Below, one piece after another: positions 56,889 through 64,000 of a DNA stretch of 64,000 nucleotides; position 1 is the stretch's first letter; every line of letters starts with the position of its first letter. The notes under the pieces were generated by a model that saw only the letters and a program-made list of their open reading frames with translations, searched no databases and was not told the DNA's origin. A program made the position numbers and the translations under genes. The stretch is from Echinarachnius parma. Lineage: Eukaryota; Echinodermata; Echinoidea; Clypeasteroida; Echinarachniidae. Where the stretch lies: NCBI GenBank assembly GCA_037951105.1, contig JBAMJV010001793.1, positions 62,001 through 126,000 of the forward strand. Reading direction: 5' to 3'.

Positions 56889-57133
56889 CAAGGGTGTGTT
56901 TCACAAAGATTCTAAGTTGAACTTAACTCTAAGTTGGACCTAACTATTATGGAAAGCCATTTATAGCCCCCAAAATATGAGACTTCCAGCAAAAATATAT
57001 ATCAATAACTTCAAGACAAATATTACTGATTTAATTGTATCAATATTTGTGCCTTTAGAAAAGAACTGTTTCAACATAACTAATGGCTTTCAATAATAGT
57101 TATGTCCAACTTAGAGTCAAGTTCAACTTAGAT

Positions 57134-57675
57134 CCCATTCATACTTGTGTCTAGCACTGGCTAGACACAAGTTTGCGCAAATATGAATGGAATTGTCTAG
57201 CCTCAGCCTTAGCTCAGCCTAGCCTGGCATTACGCAGATTCTAGACAAGGCTAAGCCACTGTTAAGTGTGAATGGTCTTGCTCGCACAGAATTTGCTTAC
57301 CGTATTTGTCGGTGTATTAACCGCTCCGGTGTATTAACCGCACCTCCTAAAAAAAAAAAAAAAAAAAAAAAAGTGTGGTTAATACGGTCGTGTATTAACC
57401 GCACCCCCTTTTTTTTTTTTTTTTTTTTTGAAAAAAGCTGCGGTTAATACACCAGCAAATACGGTAGTCATTGTTATGTCACAATAGTGGTGTACTACGT
57501 CATATTACGTCATACTACGTTGTATGGACACAGTGCGCATGCCCAGAGCTATGCCAGAGCCGTCCAGGACACTGTTGTATTCATACTTGCACGTTACGTT
57601 GTCCACTGTTGATGCCTAGTATGAATGGGTAGACATCTTATCCGAGGCCAGTGCTAGACGCAAGTATGAATGGGG
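57134..57675. mobile_element. MITE family I, inserted in J
   Basis: 28 bp inverted arms with one mismatch: CCCATTCATACTTGTGTCTA on the left, then GCACTGGC, and the mirror ending AGTATGAATGGGG at 57675. Phrases of the arm type (ATGAATGG, CTAGAC) recur inside in both orientations. The inner element H' lies within it. Confidence 0.85.
57298..57466. mobile_element. MITE H', 169 bp, inserted in I
   Basis: TACCGTATTTGTCGGTGTAT on the left mirrors AATACACCAGCAAATACGGTA at the right with few mismatches. Inside, GTGTATTAACCGC occurs repeatedly in both orientations. An A24 run (57349-57372) faces a T21 run (57409-57429), so the whole element can fold into one hairpin. Confidence 0.9.
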
Positions 57676-57752
57676 TGTTTGAAACTTTGTGAAACACTCC
57701 CCTGAAGTCCAATATGACTTTTGAGTAGGAAGCTGGAAACTGAGATTGTGCT

Positions 57753-58060
57753 TTAAAGGGGTAGTTCAGTTTTGGTATAGAGGGCACTTCAAGAAAAGAA
57801 AAAAAATTGTGAGGTAAGGAAAAACTGAGTGTAAATTGTTTGATTTTTTGTTAATGGTTGAAACCAACGCATTTTTAGAGAGCACCCTCTTGTGTTTTAA
57901 CGGCTCTTTTTTAATGATAACAGGCTTTTTACTTTAATAGTTGTTTGTAATTTTGTATACCTTTAGAGCATGGTGGGGTTATAGCTACTAGTTTGTAATG
58001 TTATGGTGCAGGTTTGGGTTACTAAAGTTCAGTCTTACCAAAACTAAACCATCCCTTTAA
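57753..58060 (+). mobile_element. MITE family K, short copy, 308 bp
   Basis: TTAAAGGGGTAGTTCAGTTT plus TGGTA on the left matches the mirrored right end (ACCAAAACTAAACCATCCC, then TTTAA) at 22 of 25 positions. TTAA at 57753-57756 and 58057-58060. The interior is shared, inverted, with the 36550 copy. Confidence 0.88.
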
Positions 58061-58455
58061 CCGATTGGCTCAAAACTACAAGTTCCATGCTTGCATTTTA
58101 TTCTGGACATCATATTCAGATGTTCACATGGATCATTCATTATTGGATGAACATGATAATGTCTGATAATTCAAATTTTACTCTATCATCAGCCAGGTGG
58201 GAAAGGACCCCCAACCTCATCCCTACGACAGGGTACGGAATAAACCGGGGCTAAGGGTGATTTTGGCCACTAATTTTCAAAATAGCCCCCTGAAATCAGT
58301 AGGTAGCCCCTAAAATTACCATAGGGTATTATTTTCAATATTTCACGATATCCATTATATTGAAAAAGTAGCCCCCTATTAATGAAAAAACAAGTGCGCC
58401 CCACCCTACAATTGATCCCTTCCCTCTGTTTCCTTCCACTCCCTCCCCCAATACC
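58061..58455. other. No recognisable gene
   Basis: AGTAGCCCC phrases in both orientations near 58290-58370 hint at a short decayed inverted-repeat element. No supported gene. Confidence 0.4.
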
Positions 58456-58458
58456 TGG

Positions 58459-58771
58459 GAGGTGTTTCACAAAGATCCTAAGTTGAACTTAACTCTAAGT
58501 TGGACTTCAAATGTATGGTAAGCCATTTGTAGCCTTGGAACAAAATATATTCAATAGCAAAAATTCAAGTTTTATAGACTTTTCATAAATTTTACATGAA
58601 GAACATGAAATATCTTTGATAATAGAAACATATTTATGAATTGAAACAACATTTAATGCCTTTTAAAAGGACTTTTAGAATTTGTTTTTAAAGAAACTAA
58701 CGGCTTTACATACTTTTAAGTCCAACTTTAAGAGTGAAGTTCAACTTCGGATCTTTGTGAAACACCCCCCT
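58459..58771. mobile_element. MITE family J, copy 2, intact
   Basis: Arms of about 65 bp: GGTGTTTCACAAAGATCC, AAGTTGAACTTAACTCTAAG, TTGGACTT on the left, mirrored through AAGTCCAACTTTAAGAGTGA to GGATCTTTGTGAAACACC. Sequence right of this copy (GAGGAAGCTAAAAATTGATG) resembles that right of copy 1 (GTAGGAAGCTGGAAACTGAG), so the two J copies may descend from one duplicated block. Confidence 0.88.
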
Positions 58772-58874
58772 GAAGTAGGGTATGTTATCTGAGGAGGAAG
58801 CTAAAAATTGATGTTGTGGTTGAACTAATTGCTTCCGCTAGTTGCGTGCTTCTGCTTTTAAATATCTGGAAAAA

Positions 58875-58967
58875 TTAACCCATTAAGTATGATTTGTTGT
58901 TGCTGAAACATGCATTCTTCATAGACCACAGCCCTAGTATTTTCAGGACCAGTCCTGAAAGTGTTAA
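58875..58967. mobile_element. Microelement B, 93 bp
   Basis: TTAACCCATTAAGTATGATT, CATGCATTCTTCATAGACCA, GGACCAGTCCTGAAAGTGTTAA. TTAA at both ends. Confidence 0.84.
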
Positions 58968-58972
58968 CCAGG

Positions 58973-59313
58973 GCTTGACACTAGCACTTGCCCTGTTGCC
59001 CGGGGCAAGTAAAAATTGATGTCGGGCAAGTCAAATTTCATAAATGGTCTTTATTTGGTTGCCAAATCGGGCAAATAACATTTCTGTTCAACTACAAGAG
59101 GAAAAAGTAAAATGTCCTTCTGTGTATTTTAATCTCATCTTTTTAAAGTATAAACAAGAGAGAATTTTTTCAAGCAGATCGAGCTGCCTAGCATGATTAA
59201 TTTTTCTCTTTTTTCACATAGTATTTTTTTTTTAGGGTAACTAAATTCCATTTGGGCAAGTCAAATGTGAAAATTCATAATTTTAAACAAAATTAGTGTG
59301 GAGGCTTGTGTTA
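58973..59313 (-). repeat. Family X, copy 7
   Basis: It starts GGCTTGACACTAGCACTTGC, CCGGGGCAAGTAA, GATGTCGGGCAAGTC. It ends CATTTGGGCAAGTCAAATG and GTGTGGAGGC. It begins five bases after a B element. Confidence 0.78.
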
Positions 59314-59785
59314 ACCAAATGAGGACTGAGCTCCAAATATCCAGTTCTTGTGGGTTATTCCTTTACAATATAGAGAGGTTAAGTTTTAATAATAATTAAT
59401 TATGAGTTACACAGACAATTTATCATAATATTAAATATAATTATATGGAAGAAGATTTTGACATGGAAAGTTATCACAGGCATGGGTCTATCCGTCTATA
59501 GATGAAGAATGAATGTTATGTTAAGCCGTCTTCAATTTGTTGTAATAATTCCCATACTTGCCATAAAACATTTTCAAACCAAACTCTCAAACAAAACAGT
59601 AGTTGCAGAAATAAATACTCTTTTAGTATTACATCTATTCCTGCAAGCTATCAGCAACCATGCACACAAATTTTCATGAAAGTTAATATATAGCCAAAAA
59701 CAGAAGGAAAGTATAGATAGCCCCTATAAAGCAACAGGTACCATTTCATTAATCATAAAATATCATATGAATTTGATTTTAAAAA
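59314..59785. other. No recognisable feature
   Basis: AT-rich; if the exon to the right is real, this is intron. Confidence 0.45.
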
Positions 59786-59823
59786 TCAATTCAAAGTAAT
59801 TAAGAAAACAAATTTGTACATAC

Positions 59824-60034
59824 CATTTATATATTCCAAATACTTGAGCGTGTACGGGATGATATCAGTGAAGCGTCGGTGGCTTTCAAAGTCCCTACGA
59901 ATTAGGGCCACATACCACTTCATCAGTTTTAGGTCCATGGTCGTGAAAGCGAGCCGGCGGAAACTCGCGGTGCTCCGCCATTGTTGCACATACATCACCT
60001 CCCTCCGACAAAGAGTCATGTTTGAGTCGTACAT
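59824..60034 (-). CDS. Candidate coding exon of an unrecognised protein
   Basis: On the minus strand a frame starts MYDSNMTLCRRE and continues with WRSTASFRRLAF, MKWYVALIRRDFESHRR and YTLKYLEYIN, 70 codons plus one base. It ends at AATG before GTATGT, a good splice-donor match; past it the frame stops within 13 codons. The frame is open upstream to a TGA at 60143-60145. Unlike its surroundings it is CpG-rich and compositionally complex, with a mixed basic, aromatic and helical-looking composition typical of real protein. There is no signal peptide, zinc-finger or kinase motif that I can name, and I do not recognise the family. The start is chosen as the first Met after the duplicated upstream DNA; the exon could extend further 5'. 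Later exons would lie at lower coordinates, but none was recognised. Confidence 0.5.
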
Positions 60035-60425
60035 CTCGACAATTTGTTCAAAAAGTTTTAAAAGCAGTTTCAAAACTTCACTGATTTCTTTATATATTTG
60101 GATCCACTTTGTAAAGCAAAGTTTTACGGGTTGATGCTTGCATCAATGCATTTCCGATGTTTCAAAGATTCATGTTCGAGTCGCACATTTCGATGAATTT
60201 TATAGATCTAAAGCGGTTTTTAAACTTCACTGATTTCTAATTGGGATCCACCTTGTAATACAAACTTGTATGGATTTATTTTTTCATCAATGCATTTTTG
60301 ATGTTTCGAAGCTGTCATATGTTGAGAAAATGTTTTTAAAGATTTAAAAGTGGTCAGTTAAAATTTAAAAACAATTTATTCAGCTTCCTTTTGTAATAGA
60401 AAGTTTTATAATGTTTGAATCATAT
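60017..60425. repeat. ~155 bp tandem duplications overlapping the 5' edge of the exon
   Basis: TCATGTTTGAGTCGTACATC (60017) is repeated as TCATGTTCGAGTCGCACATT (about 60171). Both are followed by AACTTCACTGATTTCT, GGATCCAC(T/C)TTGTAA, CATCAATGCATTT and GATGTTTC. A third, weaker unit runs to about 60425. The second copy still encodes MCDSNM on the minus strand where the first has MYDSNM. Confidence 0.8.
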
Positions 60426-60490
60426 ATATTCCAATTTGTATAGGTGAAAGAAATGTACAATTCACTGGTTGTTCAAATAAGCTCCAGTTT

Positions 60491-60502
60491 TATATAAGCG
60501 AG
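60491..60502 (+). promoter_or_regulatory. TATA-like site
   Basis: TATATAAGCGAG on the plus strand, about 57 bp before an ATG at 60548. Weak evidence in AT-rich DNA. Confidence 0.2.
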
Positions 60503-60547
60503 AGCGTGTTGTTGGAAACTATTCATTGGTGATTCCTCAAATCAACA

Positions 60548-60691
60548 ATGACGATGACGACTACTATACAATGTTTGGAGAACTTTGTGTATCATCACTT
60601 TAGATTCCACTCCCAACGTGTAATCCAGTTAGAATTCGCTTTAATATCCCTCGACGAAAACTCTGATATTGAGGAACTCTCCTTTAAATGA
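60548..60691 (+). CDS. Possible 47-codon small ORF
   Basis: The frame starts MTMTTTIQCLENF and ends DIEELSFK before TGA. The context CAACAATGA has A at position -3, a favourable start context. It lies 57 bp downstream of the TATA-like site and is divergent to the candidate exon. No family is recognised, and a frame this short could be chance. Confidence 0.15.
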   Translation: MTMTTTIQCLENFVYHHFRFHSQRVIQLEFALISLDENSDIEELSFK

Positions 60692-61164
60692 GGGTAGAAT
60701 GCAAAATAATGGCTCAGCACTTTTTCAACAGGTAAAGTTTGAAGACATTCTGAAGAAATTCAATGAAATCAGCAACAAAAATAAGTCAACAAAATCTTGA
60801 TGACAGAAGTATAAATAAGCAAAATGGTATCCAGGATGCTATCATATATATATCCCTCACCGCAAATCATAAATGTATCCTTTTCTCAAGATAAAAATTA
60901 AAATGCTACCCAAACAACCACTTTGTTGAGTTCGTGCTCGCTATTCAAGCTGCACTACTAAAGTTTCTTCAAGTTAAACAGTAATTTTTTCCCTCCGAAA
61001 GTGTCACGTTGTTGCAAGTTTGTTTTAAGTTTTCCTTTCCTGATAGGAATCCAAGGTGAGAAAAATGAGAACGGTGCCAAATAACTAAAAAATGATTTGT
61101 TTGGGGGCTAATTAACGTCTCGCCCTTCCACATGTTTACATAAACAAACACTTCGCATTCCCTC

Positions 61165-61235
61165 GTTGCCAATTTAGCAATCAGGAGAACAGGTTATTTC
61201 GGAATTGGCCAATCAGGATGTGGAGTTATTTCCAA
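61165..61235 (-). promoter_or_regulatory. Possible promoter with CCAAT-type boxes
   Basis: On the minus strand CTGATTGGCCAATTCC (about 61202-61217) and CTGATTGCTAAATTGG (about 61171-61186) lie about 30 bp apart, about 1.1-1.2 kb upstream of the candidate ATG at 60034. Such boxes favour a start site within about 100 bp downstream, but they are short and common. Confidence 0.25.
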
Positions 61236-62130
61236 CTCATTTCCTGTGTGAAAGTGTACTTGACGTGTCAGAGACGTAGATTCTATTTAAACAAATATTG
61301 AACTAATTTGCACTTTTTGAAACTTTACCCCTTTCTCAGATGGTGATTTGTTCTTGAAACTGTCAATCAAATTTGTTGAACCGTGCTAATATTTTACTGT
61401 AAGAGCTTAGAAGTAAAGATGGCTTTCTTAGTATAATAGAGTCTAAAAATAAATTTTGAAAATTTGTACTATTTGAAACTATATACCTTTTCGGTTTGGT
61501 TTTAGGTTTAAAATTGTTAAATCTAATTTATTGAACCTGGAATATGGAGGCTACATTAATATAAAAAATGAAACTCATCCTTAAAAGTAGGTGACTCTGC
61601 GAAAGTTCTCATGAATGAATTGCTGATATATTATTTTAGGATTTATTCCCATACTTGATACTTGAAGAAAATATCTCCTTAAAAGTGCCATTCGGTGCTG
61701 TCCTGGAGAGGCAGTGCAGTGCAGTAGATAATGAAAGCTACAAGATTTTCTTTATTTAGCCAAATTTAAATAGGCAAACATAAAACAAACAAATTCAGCC
61801 ATGTAATTTGCTTGTCAATGTTTTGAGGTATCCTTAAATGAATTGTAATTTGTTTTGTTGATACCTTTAATACCAACCGTGAGTAAAAACCCCTTTTTTA
61901 TAGAGACATACACTCATAGTCAATCAGTATGTAAAGTGCAATTTCTAACTCCCTTGGTAGCATTTTAGCAGCACTATCCAGAGTTAATCTTACTTCCCCT
62001 GTAATAAGGTTTGTATTTGTACCAAAACATCCCAAATAAACTATGGTAAGAAATTAAAATTTCAAATTAAAAATTGGCTTAAAAAAATGTCCAATCGTAA
62101 AATATGTTTACAACATGACACGTCCTTACA
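61236..62130. other. No recognisable gene
   Basis: AT-rich spacer without clear repeats. Confidence 0.45.
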
Positions 62131-62134
62131 ATAA

Positions 62135-62575
62135 GTGTCTGAAACAAATATAAGATATATTCAATATCAGTCTGCTACATGAGAAAATAAAGGAAAGAAA
62201 GTGAATGCTTTTGATGATTGCTGATTCCCAATATATCATTTTTAGAGGTTCGTTCTCAAACAGGCGCTACATAAATGTAATATTATCATTACAATGTTTA
62301 CTCAAATGGAAATATTTCCAGTGATCCAAAACATTGGAAGCCTCAATATAAATAGTTAGGGTCTGAAATATTTGTTTTAATATTCAAAATCAGTCTGCTC
62401 CATAAGATAAGAAGAAATGAAGTTGATGCATTCGATGATTGCTGATTCATAATATACTCCTTTGAGGCTTTGTTTGCAAATAGGCGCTACATAAATGTAT
62501 TATCATAACTATTTATACTCAAAGGGAAATATTTCCAGTGATCCAAAGCATTTTTACTGTCGGTTGAGTTGAAGA
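62135..62575. repeat. ~228 bp tandem duplication
   Basis: GTCTGAAA, ATCAGTCTGCT, GATGATTGCTGATTC, AGGCGCTACATAAATGTA, ATTTCCAGTGATCCAAA occur in order in both halves (first at about 62138, second at about 62362). Confidence 0.9.
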
Positions 62576-62699
62576 ATTCAAATGAGGCATCCACACATGA
62601 GAACATGTACAAACGCAAACCTCTTCCATCAGGTATCAAATGTTGTATAGCTCCAGACTACTCAATAAACATAAACAAAACAAAACATAGTCCATAAAT

Positions 62700-63240
62700 C
62701 AGGCAGAAGCTGAAGTGAACAAGCAATATTTGAATTTCACAGATATGTTCGTTTCTACAGAATAATAACTTGTAAGCAAAATCTGAGTCTTTATTCCTCC
62801 GTAGCTGGCAAGAAGCTTTCACACTTGTAACTATCATCCCTCAGCTATGAAATGAACTAGCGATATTTGAATTTCACAGGCATGTTTCCTGACTACAGCA
62901 TAATCACAAGCAAAATCTCAATCAATACGCGGAGTGAGGAGCATGAATTCACACATCTCTCACACCCAGCGATGATGCACGACATTTAAAACATTATATT
63001 TGTATTTTTACGAGTATGTTCCCTACTACATGTGCAGAATAATCACAATCAAAGTCTGAGTCCATACTCGGTAGTGAGGAGCATTCACACAACTCTCACA
63101 CAACCAGCAACGATGCATGAAACTTTTTTGACAATATTTACAACATGTTCCCTACTACATAATAATCACAAACAAAATCTGTACAAAAGTCTTCACTCGG
63201 TAGTGAAGAGCATTCTCACAACTATCATCACCCAGCGATC
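62700..63240. repeat. Tandem array, ~120 bp unit, 4 copies
   Basis: Units share a (C/T)ATGTTC or ATGTTTC phrase, ACTAC followed by ATAATCACAA(G/A)CAAA(A/G)TCT, CGGTAGTGA(G/A)GAGCATTC, CACACAACT or CTATCATC, and CCAGC(A/G)A(C/T)GATG. The first unit is the most diverged. Confidence 0.85.
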
Positions 63241-63414
63241 GTCTGTTTTCGAGGGCTGCGCATGGATTTATTCGCCGACATCCTGTATTTGATTGCGAGG
63301 GCGGGGGAGCAATTAGAAGAAGATTTTGAGGGGAGAGAAAAAAAGAGTTTGGCAGGTAACAAATGCGATTAGCTGCCTCCATCAAGGGTATAACATTACC
63401 TTCTATTAAGTCAA

Positions 63415-63494
63415 TTAACCCTTTTCCTCTCAGATCTTTCAATTCCAATAGAGTTACTACATGGTATGCAAGGTTCCTGTAGATAATGGGTTAA
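63415..63494. mobile_element. Microelement A, complete, 80 bp
   Basis: TTAACCCTTTTCCTCTCAGA, ATTCCAATAGAGTTACTACA, CTGTAGATAATGGGTTAA. TTAA at both ends. Confidence 0.85.
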
Positions 63495-63565
63495 TTCTAT
63501 GTACACACTCGTCAGTTTATGGTCGCTCGGTTCACACCCGTCTGGTCCACTGTCTCATTTGGTCT

Positions 63566-63600
63566 TTCCAAAACCTTTCCAAAACCTTTCCAAAACTCCA
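63566..63600. repeat. Short direct repeat, 12 bp unit
   Basis: CTTTCCAAAAC or CCTTTCCAAAAC three times in a row. Confidence 0.85.
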
Positions 63601-64000
63601 AACTTGACCATAACTCCCGCCATAATCAATTTATAACCTAGTTGAACCTAGAACCTTACCCTAAGCTGGACTACAAACCCCAATCCTAATCTCCCAATTT
63701 CCTAAACCTCTGAAATAGGACTTTGCTAGGAGGGGAAATAGATGTAGACCAACCCCAAAGTTTCATTTCAAATTCTTGTACCTACTTCTCTAGCGTTGAA
63801 CATGTGTTCGTCTTCAGCGCCAGAAATACCCCTACAGATAATGCGACTTATCGGATTCATCCATTGCTGTCAACAATTTCACTTTTTCACAACACGTTTG
63901 TTTTGTTTTTAAAATAAATTCTTACTGGGGGCACACCAGACATAATCCACGTTCAAAAGCAAATCCAAAGTATAAATAGATGGTGAATTAAAAGATTCCA
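63601..64000. other. No recognisable feature
   Basis: Spacer to the window edge with no supported gene. Confidence 0.45.

Larger units (their letters stand above)
56891..57703. mobile_element. MITE family J, copy 1, outer layer of a triple nest
   Basis: The left arm (GTGTTTCACAAAGATTCTAA, GTTGAACTTAACTCTAAGTT) pairs with the right arm, which is split. Its inner part (CCAACTTAGAGTCAAGTTCA) is at 57109-57130 and its outer part (CTTTGTGAAACACTCCCC) at 57685-57702. Element I separates the two parts. The intact J at 58459 shows the original continuity. Confidence 0.85.

Noticed and set aside
59814..60134. 106-codon plus frame over the candidate exon
   Set aside because: It is the antisense shadow of the minus-strand exon, which has the better composition and a donor site.

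Overview
This 64 kb window looks like gene-poor, repeat-dense chromosomal DNA from an animal, probably a marine invertebrate. I lean towards an echinoderm of the sea-urchin type, at low confidence. The reasons are AT-rich sequence without dense open frames, very many miniature inverted-repeat elements (MITEs), short degenerate tandem arrays everywhere, long G/C and CA/GA tracts, and no bacterial-style operons, ribosome binding sites or terminators. No rRNA, tRNA or CRISPR array was recognised. Almost all open frames of 60-157 codons fall in repeats or low-complexity DNA and are not genes.

The one stretch that behaves like protein-coding DNA is near 60 kb on the minus strand. It is a CpG-richer exon of about 70 codons (60034 to 59824) ending in a splice-donor-like GTATGT, with CCAAT-type boxes about 1.2 kb upstream. 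Its product is not recognised. A TATA-like site and a 47-codon frame lie on the opposite strand at 60491-60691.

The rest is mostly mobile-element debris in at least a dozen families, which I lettered. Families A, B and C are 65-105 bp microelements of form TTAACCC...GGGTTAA. D, K and L are 300-550 bp MITEs with TTAAAGGG...CCCTTTAA ends. E is a TA-flanked MITE starting TGTGACCGG. F and G are PIF/Harbinger-like, with TAA or TTA target duplications; G keeps a small ORF. H and H' end in TACCGTA. I and J have very long inverted repeats. M and N are further inverted-repeat families. X is a recurrent, coding-like but broken repeat. One 2.1 kb element (18582-20724) carries nine copies of GGTAACGGAAGGAC between GGGCAATTCCACG inverted termini flanked by AGAA.

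Layout: 0-5 kb tandem duplications, X, D and a tandem array of A; 5-13 kb L, E, N, M and weak arrays; 13.8-15.4 kb a 155 bp satellite; 16-21 kb F, C, A, the nine-motif element and a G-rich minisatellite; 21-28 kb degenerate B copies, X, E and a B/D/C nest; 30-38 kb F, D, a 180 bp array, a 255 bp array, K, E and M; 40-42.7 kb a purine-rich array and G; 43.7-50 kb F inside B, E, minisatellites, GGTACC palindromes, X, M and H; 50.5-59.3 kb D+B, a 105 bp array, X, the J/I/H' triple nest, K and J; 59.8-61.2 kb the candidate gene start; 62-64 kb two tandem arrays and A.

Recurrent themes are TTAA elements abutting other TTAA elements, elements nested in elements, and dispersed microelements (A and B) later amplified in tandem. 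All coordinates and similarities were read by eye; nothing was aligned or searched.
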